Source: Desulfobacteraceae bacterium
GTDB lineage: Bacteria > Desulfobacterota > Desulfobacteria > Desulfobacterales > SURF-15
Reading direction: 5' to 3'
Length of the DNA stretch: 14,539 bases
Assembly: GCA_003599475.1 (NCBI GenBank)
Contig: QZKK01000009.1
Location: 1-14,539 of the forward strand
The position numbers and the translations under genes were made by a program. The notes below the pieces were generated by a model. That model was not told where the DNA came from. It saw nothing but the letters and a program-made list of their open reading frames with translations, and did not search any database. Positions 1 to 8,357 of this stretch are shown one piece after another. How positions within the stretch are numbered: the stretch's first letter is position 1; each line of letters starts with the position of its first letter.

Positions 1-789
1 TTCAGCCCGGCGGATCGGATCGATCTCGATGCTCTCCAGCGCCTGCCTCGCCATCTCGGCATCCTTGAAAAATTTGGAGCCCGCAAGAGCGTTTTTAAGG
101 GTTTTTCGTCTGCTGGAAAATGCGGCTTTGACAACCGAGAAGAAAACGGTTTCATCTTCTGCCCGTTTCTCGAGCGGGCGGAATCGGATTTCCAATATTT
201 GGGAGTCCACCTTCGGTCTGGGATAGAACTGTGAAGCCTTCACTTGCATCAGTGGGCGGCTTTCCGCACAATACCTAAGCGCCACGGTAATTCTTCCGTA
301 CTCCTTATTTCCGGGGGGAGCGGTAATCCTTTGCGCCAGCTCTTTTTGAAACATCAAAACGGCATGGCTTACGATATCTCTTACCCCGATCAGTCCGATC
401 AGGACCTGTGATGAAATATTATAGGGCAGATTGCCTAAAACAACGATTTTCCGAGACTCCGCAGAAAGGAGAGTTCTGAAATCGACAGCGAGTGCATTTC
501 CGGCGATCACTTCCACGTTGCCGATTCCCTGAGAGGCCAGTTCGGCCCTCAGCAGTAAGACAAGATCCCGGTCGATTTCAACGGCATACACTTTTTTTAC
601 GGCCTGCGCCAGCGGCAGCGTCAGTGCACCGAGCCCGGCTCCGATCTCGACCGCAACGTCGTCGGACCCGACCCCTGAAAGCTCGACCATTTTTTCCGCC
701 GTACGGGGATCGGCCAGGAAATGCTGCCCCAGTCGATGTTTGGGGAAAATTTTAGAGGCTGCAAGGAGTCTTTTTGCGGATGTGCCCAT
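1..789 (-). CDS. rsmA: 16S rRNA (adenine-N6,N6)-dimethyltransferase RsmA/KsgA, 3' end missing
   Basis: RsmA uses S-adenosylmethionine to dimethylate two adjacent adenines near the 3' end of 16S rRNA, late in small-subunit assembly. Reading the minus strand from the ATG at 789 gives 263 uninterrupted codons to the window edge. Visible motifs are GQHFL (residues 21-25), the SAM-binding loop EIGAGLG (48-54), the acidic EID (71-73) that contacts the SAM ribose, the catalytic NLPYNISS (120-127), the YPRPKVDS segment (189-196), and AFSSRRKTLKN (223-233) in the C-terminal rRNA-binding part. The family is usually about 260-295 residues, so probably only the last few to about 30 codons are missing. 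The start lies 5 bp after the stop of the DUF2062 gene and has no clear Shine-Dalgarno of its own, which suggests coupled translation. Identity is near certain. Confidence 0.96.
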   Translation of the reverse strand, partial: MGTSAKRLLAASKIFPKHRLGQHFLADPRTAEKMVELSGVGSDDVAVEIGAGLGALTLPLAQAVKKVYAVEIDRDLVLLLRAELASQGIGNVEVIAGNALAVDFRTLLSAESRKIVVLGNLPYNISSQVLIGLIGVRDIVSHAVLMFQKELAQRITAPPGNKEYGRITVALRYCAESRPLMQVKASQFYPRPKVDSQILEIRFRPLEKRAEDETVFFSVVKAAFSSRRKTLKNALAGSKFFKDAEMARQALESIEIDPIRRAE

Positions 790-794
790 ATCTG

Positions 795-1289
795 TCAGCC
801 GGATTTCCTGTTTCCTGTTCTGCCGTAAATCTTCCAGGTGAGGATGTAGGTAATCAAACCAAATGGGGCTGCAAGCAGAATACCGCCGATGATCATCGCA
901 ATCGTGATCTCGAGCCCCAATTCCAGAAATTGAGTGAGTGAGCAGATCATTTGAGAGTCAAATGGGGTGGAGATCCCAAGCAGCATCGTTCCGATCTCAT
1001 AACTTGCAAAGTAGAAAAATGGAATAGTCAGCGGATTGCCGGCCCAGACTCCAAGTATGGCCGCAGGTCTGCTGCCGTGAAAAAGAAAGGCAAGGGATAC
1101 GGCGAGAATCGTATGGAAAGGCATGGTCGGGGTCACTCCGATAAAGACCCCGATGGCCAGTCCACGTGCAATATAATGCGGCTCCCCCTCCAGTCTTCTT
1201 ATCTGTATCAGCCATGTCCGGATTTTCTGCCTCAACGGTATTCGAGCCGGAAGCGGTTTATTCGTATCTTTTTCCAGTAGATCCTCCAT
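795..1289 (-). CDS. DUF2062 family integral membrane protein
   Basis: This 164-residue protein of unknown function fits the DUF2062 family. It has a basic cytoplasmic-looking N-terminus (about residues 1-40), then hydrophobic stretches near 42-70, 75-105 and 123-155. The family signatures are a glycine/proline-rich first membrane segment (GVFIGVTPTMPFHT) and a second one opening with AGNPLTIPFFY. The C-terminus is short and basic. It lies directly upstream of rsmA on the same strand with a 5-bp gap, so the two are very likely co-transcribed. No enzymatic motif is visible, and proximity to rsmA does not establish a role in ribosome assembly. The ATG at 1289 has only a weak upstream GAGTG as ribosome binding site. 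Confidence 0.85.
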   Translation of the reverse strand: MEDLLEKDTNKPLPARIPLRQKIRTWLIQIRRLEGEPHYIARGLAIGVFIGVTPTMPFHTILAVSLAFLFHGSRPAAILGVWAGNPLTIPFFYFASYEIGTMLLGISTPFDSQMICSLTQFLELGLEITIAMIIGGILLAAPFGLITYILTWKIYGRTGNRKSG

Positions 1290-1628
1290 GCGCTTTTCAC
1301 TCTGTTGCGAAGGACAGGTCTAAATTTTTTCCGGGTACCGTAGCACAGCCGGCATTTCTTTTCAATGCGGACAATGCGACGCTGCCGGAGAAATCCCGCT
1401 GCCGCTTTTTCACCAGCATCCGTTTGCTTCCGCCGATCATCAGAGAAGTTGATCGGTTGATAATGAACACCCAGCCAAAAAATGAGGTATCCAAAAACGC
1501 CGGCCTTCTTCATGGCCGAAAGGGTGCGGATTCCTTTTGCTTGACTTTTACTTAATTATTCAATACTTTTTTCTACAAGTGGAAGCGAATCGTCTCTTCA
1601 ATCAACGGTTCCAAAGGGAGGAATTCTT
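1290..1628. other. Intergenic region between divergent genes
   Basis: About 340 bp separate the minus-strand DUF2062-rsmA pair from the plus-strand winged-helix gene. The right end (about 1535-1575) is distinctly AT-rich and holds the promoter proposed separately. The left part is of normal composition. A minus-strand open frame from a TTG at 1494 to a stop at 1297, 7 bp before the DUF2062 start, has plausible codon use but no recognisable motif. No RNA gene, transposon or clear terminator is seen. Confidence 0.6.
1541..1569 (+). promoter_or_regulatory. Putative sigma-70 promoter for the winged-helix/M16C operon
   Basis: TTGACT (1541-1546) matches the -35 consensus at 5 of 6 positions. It is followed 17 bp later by TACTTT (1564-1569), a weak -10 with 3 of 6 matches, within an AT-rich tract. 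The predicted transcript would start near 1576, about 50 bp before the ATG at 1629. Spacing and -35 are good; the -10 is the weak point. Confidence 0.45.
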
Positions 1629-2021
1629 ATGGCAAGAAAAAAAGGGAAATCCGTCAGCTTCGATGCCATGGTAAAGTTTTTCATGCAGTCCTATGGTATT
1701 CCAACCAAGAAAGACGTAGAAAAAGTTATCGACCGGCTGGATCGACTAGAGATTTTAGTAAAAAAGAGCTCGTCTGCTTCCGTGCGGCAGCCCTTCCCGG
1801 ACAAGAAAAGAACTGCCGGGCAAACGGGTCAGAAGGGGGCGGGCACAACCGCTTCGGATCAAGTAATGGGCATCATCAAGCGATCCAAAAACGGTGTAGG
1901 GTTTTCCGATATACAGAAAAAGACCGGGTATCCCGAGAAGAAGCTCCGGAACATCATCTTCCGGCTCAACCGGCTCCAGAAAATCACTCGAAAAGAAAGA
2001 GGCATCTACACTACCTTGTGA
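1629..2021 (+). CDS. Small protein with N-terminal helical segment and C-terminal winged-helix-like domain
   Basis: I do not recognise a named family for this 130-residue basic protein. The N-terminal 50 residues include an amphipathic, coiled-coil-like helix with leucines and isoleucines at heptad-like spacing (KDVEKVIDRLDRLEILVKK, 28-46), resembling the helical part of phasin-like proteins. A low-complexity Ser/Lys/Gly/Thr linker follows (about 47-78). The C-terminus (about 79-130) fits a winged helix: DQVMGIIKRS, then FSDIQKKTGYPEKKLRNIIF as helix-turn-helix, then the basic strand TRKERGIYTTL as wing. DNA binding is plausible but inferred. The start is supported by GGGAGG (1616-1621) 7 bp before the ATG. 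The M16C peptidase gene follows after 31 bp, so the two probably form an operon. Confidence 0.8.
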   Translation: MARKKGKSVSFDAMVKFFMQSYGIPTKKDVEKVIDRLDRLEILVKKSSSASVRQPFPDKKRTAGQTGQKGAGTTASDQVMGIIKRSKNGVGFSDIQKKTGYPEKKLRNIIFRLNRLQKITRKERGIYTTL

Positions 2022-2052
2022 AGCTGTAGAAGGATGATCAAGGGGATAGACA

Positions 2053-5010
2053 ATGAATTTTCACATGTTGGAAGGAGACAAGGTATCCGGCTATACCGTG
2101 CGAAGGGTGGCGGAGCTTTCCATTCAGGATTCGACTTATTACGAGCTCGAGCATATCGCAACCGGTGCTCGCCATATCCATATCCGGAACGACATCGCCG
2201 AGAATACATTTGCCGTCGCGTTTAAAACGGTTCCAAAAGATTCTACCGGAGTGGCCCACATCCTGGAGCACACCGTACTCTGCGGGTCCCGGAAGTATCC
2301 GGTAAGGGATCCTTTTTTTTCGATGCTGAAACGGAGCTTGAGTTCCTTTATGAACGCCTTCACGGCTTCAGACTGGACCATGTATCCTTTTTCCACTCAG
2401 AATCGGAAGGATTTCTTTAATTTGATGGCGGTTTACCTGGATGCCGCATTCTTCCCCGTTCTGGATGCTCTCAATTTCAAGCAGGAAGGACATCGTATCG
2501 AGTTCGAGGTTGCAGACGGGGGTAAAGACACTTTACGGCTTGCCTATAAGGGAATCGTATACAATGAAATGAAAGGCGCCATGTCTTCCCCGGAGCAGGT
2601 CATGAACCGGTCGATCTTACATGCCCTGTTCCCGGAAACGACCTATTCGGAAAATTCCGGCGGTGATCCAAGACAGATTCCGCGATTGACTCACCGGCAG
2701 CTAGTCGAATTTCATCGCAAGCATTACCATCCTAGCAATGCTTTTTTTTACACATACGGAGACATTCCTCTCGATGAAATCCTGCTTTATATCGAAGAAA
2801 ATGCATTGAACGGATTCAGCCGCATCGATCCGGAAACGGAAGTCGATGCACATCGCCGCTGGAATCGGCCGAAGAGAAAAATTTACCGGTATCCGCTTTC
2901 GAAAGAGGAGGTTCCGGCTCGAAAATGCCAGTCTTGCGTCGCCTGGCTCACTGCCGACATCAGGGATTCCTTTGAAACCCTCTGTTTTACGATGCTCGAG
3001 CAGATCCTTCTCGGAAATTCCGGATCACCGATCAGAAAAGCGCTGATCGATTCAGGTTTGGGCGCATCCCTTTCCGATGGGACCGGGTTCTATTCGGACC
3101 TGAGGGATACGGTCTTTTGCTGCGGATTGAAAGAAATCGAAAAAGAGGCGGCATCGGAAGTCGAAGGAATTATCTTCAGGGTCCTTAAGGATCTCGTCTC
3201 CCGGGGGATAGATAAAGCTCTGATCGAATCGGCCATCCACCAGATCGAATTTCACAGGAAAGAAGTAACCAACCACCCCTACCCCTATGGGCTGAAGATG
3301 CTTGTCTCCTTTGCCGGAAGCTGGTTCCATGGGGGGGATCCGCTCCGAATCCTCAACTTCAGCAATGATATCGAAAAGATCCGTCAATCGGTAAACGAAG
3401 GACCTTTCTTCGAAAATCGGATACGGGAAAATTTGTTGAACAATCCACACCGGGTGCGGGTGACGCTGGTTCCGGACCAGACAATGGAAGAAAAGGAAAC
3501 CCGCCGGGTCTCAAGGGAACTCAAATCGATTCTGCGGAGCATGGGACCTTCCGATGTCGAGAAAATTAAAGCCGATGCGCAATCGTTGATGCGCCTCCAG
3601 GAGTCCGATGAGGACCTTTCATGCCTGCCGACGCTTGAACTCAAAGAGATCCCTCCGTCTGTTCATACGGTTGCAGAGAACGGCTTCTGTCCCGGCCCGG
3701 CTTCATGCTACCGGCAGCCGACCTCCGGCATTTTCTATTTGACTGCCGCCATCGGCTGCGGAACGCTGGGCCCGGAACAGATGCCGTATGTTCCTTTTTT
3801 CTGTTATGCATTTTCAAGGATCGGAACCCGGCTTCGCGGGTATGAGGATATGGCGAGGCGAATCGATGCATACACCGGCGGAATCGGCCTGTCCGCGCAT
3901 GCACGGACCCGGTTTGGCCCCGACAGCAGGTGCCTGCCGCATATTTCTTTCAGTGGAAAATGCCTCTACCGGAATGAGGACCGGATATTCGAGATCGTCG
4001 AAGAGCTTCTTTTTCAATACGACCTGTCGGACCTGACCCGGCTCAGGCACCTCCTGCTTCAATATCGCGCCGGGCTGGAATCCGGAATCGTTCCCCAGGG
4101 GCACCGCCTGGCCATGCTTCTGGCGGCGAGAAACTTTTCCGTTGCATCTGCACTGGAGGAAACCTGGAACGGTGTTCACCAGTTCCGGTTTCTGAAAAGC
4201 CTCACCGAAAAGCTCACCGATTCCGATCTCGAGCAGATTGCTGAAAACCTTCGAGCGGTGGGAAAGGTCCTTTTCCGGCGGTCCGGTTTCAAATCCGCCC
4301 TCATCGGAGAATCGCCGGCGGTTTCACAGGCGATTCCGCCGATCGAGAAGATTCATGGGCGGCTGGACAGCGGCGAGGCGGACGCATTTGCAGAGCCTGC
4401 CATTCCGATCGAAAACAGGCTTCCGCGGGAAGCCTGGACGACGGCATCTGCAGTGTCTTTTGTCGCCCGGTCTTTTCAGACGGTTCGCATGGATCATCCG
4501 GACTCACCGGCTCTTCTTGTCATCAGCAAGCTGCTCCGATCGCTCTATCTGCACCGTGAAATCCGGGAAAAGGGGGGTGCCTACGGCGGATTTGCCGTGT
4601 ACCAGCCGGAAAGCGGTATTTTTTCCATGGCTTCCTATCGGGATCCTCACATCGTATCCACCCTGAAAACATACGATGCGGCGACGCGATTCATTCAATC
4701 GGGAACTTTTACCGATGAAGACATTCGGGAGGCCGTCCTGCAGATCTGCTCCGATATCGACAAGCCCGATCCACCCGGAACGGCGGCCAAGAAGGCATTC
4801 TATCGAAAGATCGTGGGGCAGGATGATGATGACAGAAAACGATACAAACTCAAGGTCCTTTCCATGTCCCGGGATGAGGTGATCTCGATCGCCAAGCGCT
4901 ATTTTGACCCGGCTCCTCCATCTGCGGTCGCCGTCATCACGGGGGACCGGAAACTGGAGGAGGCCAATCGTCAGATGTCCGATGCCCCTTTGAGTCTCAA
5001 CAGGATCTGA
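2053..5010 (+). CDS. M16C family zinc metallopeptidase, PreP/Cym1-like
   Basis: This 985-residue protein matches the single-chain M16C peptidases (presequence protease PreP, yeast Cym1), which enclose and cut peptides and small unfolded polypeptides. The inverted zinc motif H69-I-L-E72-H73 (in HILEHTVLCGS) supplies two zinc-binding histidines and the catalytic glutamate. E172 in VYNEMKGAM is the likely third ligand, about 100 residues on as in PreP. The C-terminal half holds the conserved R838 and Y844 in REKGGAYG, six residues apart as in PreP, where the pair helps bind substrate. The length is typical of the family. There is no signal peptide, so it should be cytoplasmic. AGGGGA (2041-2046) lies 6 bp before the ATG. 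It follows the winged-helix gene by 31 bp. Its substrate here is unknown; bacterial members are assumed to recycle peptides. Confidence 0.95.
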   Translation: MNFHMLEGDKVSGYTVRRVAELSIQDSTYYELEHIATGARHIHIRNDIAENTFAVAFKTVPKDSTGVAHILEHTVLCGSRKYPVRDPFFSMLKRSLSSFMNAFTASDWTMYPFSTQNRKDFFNLMAVYLDAAFFPVLDALNFKQEGHRIEFEVADGGKDTLRLAYKGIVYNEMKGAMSSPEQVMNRSILHALFPETTYSENSGGDPRQIPRLTHRQLVEFHRKHYHPSNAFFYTYGDIPLDEILLYIEENALNGFSRIDPETEVDAHRRWNRPKRKIYRYPLSKEEVPARKCQSCVAWLTADIRDSFETLCFTMLEQILLGNSGSPIRKALIDSGLGASLSDGTGFYSDLRDTVFCCGLKEIEKEAASEVEGIIFRVLKDLVSRGIDKALIESAIHQIEFHRKEVTNHPYPYGLKMLVSFAGSWFHGGDPLRILNFSNDIEKIRQSVNEGPFFENRIRENLLNNPHRVRVTLVPDQTMEEKETRRVSRELKSILRSMGPSDVEKIKADAQSLMRLQESDEDLSCLPTLELKEIPPSVHTVAENGFCPGPASCYRQPTSGIFYLTAAIGCGTLGPEQMPYVPFFCYAFSRIGTRLRGYEDMARRIDAYTGGIGLSAHARTRFGPDSRCLPHISFSGKCLYRNEDRIFEIVEELLFQYDLSDLTRLRHLLLQYRAGLESGIVPQGHRLAMLLAARNFSVASALEETWNGVHQFRFLKSLTEKLTDSDLEQIAENLRAVGKVLFRRSGFKSALIGESPAVSQAIPPIEKIHGRLDSGEADAFAEPAIPIENRLPREAWTTASAVSFVARSFQTVRMDHPDSPALLVISKLLRSLYLHREIREKGGAYGGFAVYQPESGIFSMASYRDPHIVSTLKTYDAATRFIQSGTFTDEDIREAVLQICSDIDKPDPPGTAAKKAFYRKIVGQDDDDRKRYKLKVLSMSRDEVISIAKRYFDPAPPSAVAVITGDRKLEEANRQMSDAPLSLNRI

Positions 5011-5038
5011 AACCCGGAACGCGTAACTCGCTTTTATC

Positions 5039-5066
5039 TTGACTTCCTCGGGCATCGCGGGATAAA
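5039..5066 (+). promoter_or_regulatory. Putative sigma-70 promoter for hisS-aspS
   Basis: In the 101-bp gap after the peptidase gene, TTGACT (5039-5044, 5 of 6 to the -35 consensus) is followed after 16 bp by GATAAA (5061-5066, 4 of 6 to TATAAT). Transcription would start near 5073, about 40 bp before the hisS ATG. No terminator hairpin is visible between 5010 and this element, so read-through from upstream is also possible. Confidence 0.45.
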
Positions 5067-5111
5067 TAAAAAATTTGTGTCCGAAAAACAAACGTTCAAA
5101 AGCATATACCG

Positions 5112-6380
5112 ATGATACAACTTGTAAGAGGATTCAAGGATATCCTTCCGGGAGAAGTCGAGCTCTGGCAGCATATCGAGAAGGTGGCGCGGTCTCTGTT
5201 TGAAGACTTCGGTTTCGAGGAAATCCGCGTTCCGATCCTGGAGCGAACCGAGCTGTTTGCAAGAAGCATCGGCGAGGACACCGATATCGTCGAAAAGGAG
5301 ATGTACACCTTTGCCGACCGAAGCGGCGATCTGCTCACGCTTCGTCCGGAAGCCACCGCTTCGATCGTCCGTGCCTACAACCAGCATCGACTGTTTGCAT
5401 CGGATCCCGTTCAAAAGCTTTATCTGATCGGGCCTATGTTCCGAAGGGAACGTCCCCAGAAAGGACGATATCGCCAATTCTACCAAATCGATGCGGAAAT
5501 CTTCGGAGTGGCGTCTCCCCTGGTCGACGTGCAACTGATCTTCATGCTGGTCACTCTTTTTAAACGGCTCGATGTCCAGGATCTCGAAACCCATATCAAT
5601 TCGCTCGGCTGCCCGGCCTGCCGTCCGGCTTTTCGAGCCGCTCTGGTCGAGATGCTCTCTACGGTGGCCGAACAGCTCTGTGAGAACTGCAACCGCCGCA
5701 GGGAGCGAAACCCCCTTCGGGTATTGGATTGCAAGGTGCCTTCATGCCGTGAAGCATTGACCCACGCGCCTTCGATTTCGGATTACCTGTGCAGCGACTG
5801 TCGAGAAGATTTCGAAAAGGTGCAGCGGAACCTGGTGAGGCTCAATATTCGCTTTGTGGTCGATAAGCGTCTGGTTCGGGGTCTGGACTACTATACGCGG
5901 ACCACTTTTGAAGTGCAGACCGGTTCCATCGAGGCGCAGAGCGCGATTGCAGGCGGCGGACGCTATGACGGGCTGGTGAAAATGCTTGACGGCCCGGATC
6001 AACCGGCTACGGGTTTTGCAATCGGCTTCGACCGGCTCGCCGAAGTGACTTCTTTGACATCCGGCGATTTCACTCGAAAGCCGCAGATTTTTATTGCGGC
6101 CCTGGGCGAGAAAAGCCGGTCTGCAGCATTCGAGTGGATCTGCGCCTTGGGATTGGAAGGGATGCGGGCGGAGATGGATTTCGGAGACAAGAACCTGAAG
6201 AGCCAGATGAAAAGAGCGGACCGGCTCGGTGCCGAGTACGTGCTGATCGTCGGGGATAAGGAGCTCGATGAAGGATCCGCCGTTTTCCGGGACATGAAAA
6301 CCAAGGAGCAGGATGTCATTCAAATCGAGGGCATCCTGGAGAGAATGAAGAAGCGGATCGGGCAAAAATCGGGTGAGTGA
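5112..6380 (+). CDS. hisS: Histidyl-tRNA synthetase
   Basis: HisRS charges tRNA(His) with histidine and is a class II synthetase. The 422 residues show [12 protein letters not shown] at the N-terminus, [12 protein letters not shown] (77-88), motif 2 [20 protein letters not shown] (110-129), the HisRS-specific [13 protein letters not shown] (256-268) and [13 protein letters not shown] (278-290), and motif 3 [11 protein letters not shown] (299-309). A C-terminal anticodon-binding domain follows (about 325-420). Between the catalytic halves there are eight cysteines in four pairs (C167/C170, C190/C193, C207/C212, C227/C230), a possible zinc-binding form of an insertion that lacks most of these cysteines in E. 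coli. The ATG at 5112 lacks a good Shine-Dalgarno, but [10 protein letters not shown] is the usual family N-terminus. The aspS start lies 16 bp after the stop. Confidence 0.98.
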   Translation: MIQLVRGFKDILPGEVELWQHIEKVARSLFEDFGFEEIRVPILERTELFARSIGEDTDIVEKEMYTFADRSGDLLTLRPEATASIVRAYNQHRLFASDPVQKLYLIGPMFRRERPQKGRYRQFYQIDAEIFGVASPLVDVQLIFMLVTLFKRLDVQDLETHINSLGCPACRPAFRAALVEMLSTVAEQLCENCNRRRERNPLRVLDCKVPSCREALTHAPSISDYLCSDCREDFEKVQRNLVRLNIRFVVDKRLVRGLDYYTRTTFEVQTGSIEAQSAIAGGGRYDGLVKMLDGPDQPATGFAIGFDRLAEVTSLTSGDFTRKPQIFIAALGEKSRSAAFEWICALGLEGMRAEMDFGDKNLKSQMKRADRLGAEYVLIVGDKELDEGSAVFRDMKTKEQDVIQIEGILERMKKRIGQKSGE

Positions 6381-6388
6381 GGAAGGAG
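6381..6388 (+). promoter_or_regulatory. Ribosome binding site that favours a TTG start for aspS
   Basis: GGAAGGAG begins directly after the hisS stop and ends 8 bp before an in-frame TTG at 6397, the best ribosome-binding arrangement near the aspS start. The alternatives are a GTG at 6373, inside hisS with no site of its own, and an ATG at 6418 with GGAG only 3 bp upstream. Confidence 0.6.
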
Positions 6389-6396
6389 CTGTTCCG

Positions 6397-8178
6397 TTGC
6401 TGGATAAATTGGAGAACATGCGGAGGACGCATCATTGCGGCGAGCTGCGCAGCGGTGATATCGGTTCGGAAGTGACCCTGACGGGTTGGGTCCAGAGAAG
6501 ACGCGATCATGGCGGAGTGATCTTTGTCGACTTGAGGGATAAGTGGGGAATCACTCAGGTCGTTTTCAACCCAGAATTCGATCCGGAGGTGCACCGAAAA
6601 GCGCACGATTTGAGAAACGAGTTCGTCATCGGTGTTCGCGGCCGTGTCGATCCGAGGCCGGAGGGGATGATCAATCCGAACCTGGGCACCGGTGAAATCG
6701 AGGTCATGGTGATCGAACTGAAGATATTAAACCAGGCCCAGACCCCTCCTTTCATGATCGAAGACAATCTGGATGCATCCGAAGCGGTCCGCCTCAAGTA
6801 TCGACACTTGGACCTGCGTCGGCCATCTCTCCAGGCGAATATCATCCGCCGCCATCATGCAGCCGCATCGATCCGAAATTTCTTGAACCGCAACGGGTTT
6901 CTTGAAATCGAAACCCCTGTGCTGACCCGCAGCACTCCTGAAGGAGCAAGAGACTATCTGGTGCCCAGCCGGGTAAATCCGGGAAAATTCTATGCACTGC
7001 CGCAGTCGCCTCAGATTTTCAAACAACTGCTGATGATTTCGGGATTCGATCGATACTACCAGATTGTTCGCTGCTTTCGGGATGAAGACCTCAGAGCGGA
7101 CCGTCAGCCGGAGTTTACCCAGATCGATATAGAGATGTCTTTCATCGGTGAGGAAGACATCATGGCGATGGCGGAAGGGATGATCGCCTCTTTGTTCAAA
7201 GATGTCCTCGACATCACCCTGAAAAGGCCGTTTCCCCGCATCTCCTATCCGGAGGCGTTGGATCGCTACGGCCTGGACAAACCGGATACCCGGTTCGGTC
7301 TGGAGCTGAGAGATGTATCGGATATCGTCGAGAACTCGGGATTCAAGCTCTTTTCAGAAGCCGTAAAAAAGGGCGGAAAGGTCAAGGCCCTGAATGCAAA
7401 GGGGTGCATCGACTTTTCTCGAAAGGAAATCGACGACCTGACCGGATTTGTTGCCGTTTACCGGGCGCGCGGCCTTGCCTGGATCAAAATCCGAGAGGGA
7501 AGCTGGCAGTCCCCCATCGAGAAATTTTTCACCGAAGCCGAAAAGAGCGCCATGACGGAACGTTTGCAGATTGCACCGGGGGACCTTGTCTTTTTCCTGG
7601 CGGATCAGCCGAAGGTCGTCAACGAATCCCTGGGGCATCTCAGGAACCATTTGGGAAGGATGCTCAACCTCATCGATGAGAGTCGATTCAATTTCTTGTG
7701 GGTAACGCGTTTCCCGCTGCTCGAATACGATGAAAATGAAAAACGGTTTCAAGCCCTCCATCATCCCTTTACCTCTCCTTTCGAGGAGGATTATCAACGC
7801 CTGGGCGAGGATCCCCTGTCCGTGCGCTCGCGGGCTTATGACCTGGTGCTGAACGGTTCCGAAATCGGAGGCGGCAGCATTCGAAATCATCAGCGGGCAA
7901 TCCAGGAAGCGGTTTTCGAAGCGCTGGGGATGGAACGTGCCGAGTACGAAGAAAAGTTCGGGTTCCTGCTTTCCGCCCTGGATTCCGGTGCACCGCCCCA
8001 TGGAGGAATTGCCTTCGGTTTCGACCGTCTGGTGATGCTTCTCTGCGGACAGAGCTCCATCCGGGACGTAATCGCCTTTCCAAAAACCCAAAAAGCCGCT
8101 TGTCTGCTGACAGACGCCCCTTCGGAGGCCTCCAAGGCACAACTCTCCGAGCTCAACATACGCGTCGCCCCGATATGA
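6397..8178 (+). CDS. aspS: Aspartyl-tRNA synthetase, bacterial type, probably non-discriminating
   Basis: AspRS attaches aspartate to tRNA(Asp). The bacterial form has an N-terminal OB-fold anticodon domain (about 8-115), a class II catalytic core, and a GAD insertion (about 290-410). Class II motifs include [18 protein letters not shown] (motif 2, 227-244) and [10 protein letters not shown] (motif 3, 536-545, invariant R544). The TTG at 6397 gives 593 residues, close to the E. coli 590. Starts at 6373 (601 residues) and 6418 (586 residues) remain possible, and homologues commonly begin near RRTHHCGEL, which all three include. In the anticodon domain, H38 (RRRDHGG) and G90 (RPEG) correspond by eye to H31 and G81 of Pseudomonas aeruginosa AspRS, residues implicated in also recognising tRNA(Asn). 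It sits in an apparent operon with hisS. Confidence 0.97.
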   Translation: MLDKLENMRRTHHCGELRSGDIGSEVTLTGWVQRRRDHGGVIFVDLRDKWGITQVVFNPEFDPEVHRKAHDLRNEFVIGVRGRVDPRPEGMINPNLGTGEIEVMVIELKILNQAQTPPFMIEDNLDASEAVRLKYRHLDLRRPSLQANIIRRHHAAASIRNFLNRNGFLEIETPVLTRSTPEGARDYLVPSRVNPGKFYALPQSPQIFKQLLMISGFDRYYQIVRCFRDEDLRADRQPEFTQIDIEMSFIGEEDIMAMAEGMIASLFKDVLDITLKRPFPRISYPEALDRYGLDKPDTRFGLELRDVSDIVENSGFKLFSEAVKKGGKVKALNAKGCIDFSRKEIDDLTGFVAVYRARGLAWIKIREGSWQSPIEKFFTEAEKSAMTERLQIAPGDLVFFLADQPKVVNESLGHLRNHLGRMLNLIDESRFNFLWVTRFPLLEYDENEKRFQALHHPFTSPFEEDYQRLGEDPLSVRSRAYDLVLNGSEIGGGSIRNHQRAIQEAVFEALGMERAEYEEKFGFLLSALDSGAPPHGGIAFGFDRLVMLLCGQSSIRDVIAFPKTQKAACLLTDAPSEASKAQLSELNIRVAPI

Positions 8179-8184
8179 AGGAGT

Positions 8185-8247
8185 GTTCAACGTTCAGTGT
8201 TCAGCGTTCAGTGTTCAGTGTTCAGTGTTCAGCGTTCAGTGTTCAGC
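8185..8247. repeat. Nine tandem copies of a 7-bp unit, GTTCAGY
   Basis: Starting 6 bp after the aspS stop, nine 7-bp units run without a break. The first is GTTCAAC and the other eight are GTTCAGT or GTTCAGC, at 8192, 8199, 8206, 8213, 8220, 8227, 8234 and 8241. Only the last base varies among those eight. The array is non-coding and lies about 100 bp upstream of the -10 of the efflux operon. Such arrays can change copy number by slippage. No role is evident. Confidence 0.95.
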
Positions 8248-8351
8248 TGGGCCAAGGATAAGGTAATTTGGCATAATCCCACAGGTTCGTCCCTTGCCCC
8301 TTAGTGCTTCGACGCGCAATTATTGTGACGTGTTATCAGGCACTGGGTAGA

Positions 8352-8357
8352 TATAAT
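8352..8357 (+). promoter_or_regulatory. -10 element (TATAAT) of the RND efflux operon
   Basis: A perfect TATAAT lies 82 bp before the permease ATG. No convincing -35 sits at 16-18 bp (the sequence there is CGTGTT), and there is no extended TGn. This is typical of promoters that need an activator or are weak. A TGTGA-containing stretch at 8324-8328 is too far upstream to serve as -35. Confidence 0.45.

Noticed and set aside
4504..5091. Antisense open frame of 195 codons over the end of the M16C gene
   Set aside because: It is a shadow of the peptidase reading frame with no recognisable motif.
6373..6396. GTG start of aspS overlapping hisS
   Set aside because: It has no ribosome binding site of its own, whereas the in-frame TTG at 6397 has GGAAGGAG at ideal distance. 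It remains formally possible.
5742..6419. Antisense open frame of 225 codons over hisS
   Set aside because: It is opposite to clear HisRS motifs and has no domain of its own.
8185..8247. Tandem repeats as a CRISPR array
   Set aside because: The units are 7 bp and contiguous, with no spacers, and no cas gene is present.
8324..8339. CRP-like site (TGTGA-N6-ATCAG) or -35 upstream of the efflux -10
   Set aside because: Only the first half-site fits, and its distance to the TATAAT is too long for a -35.
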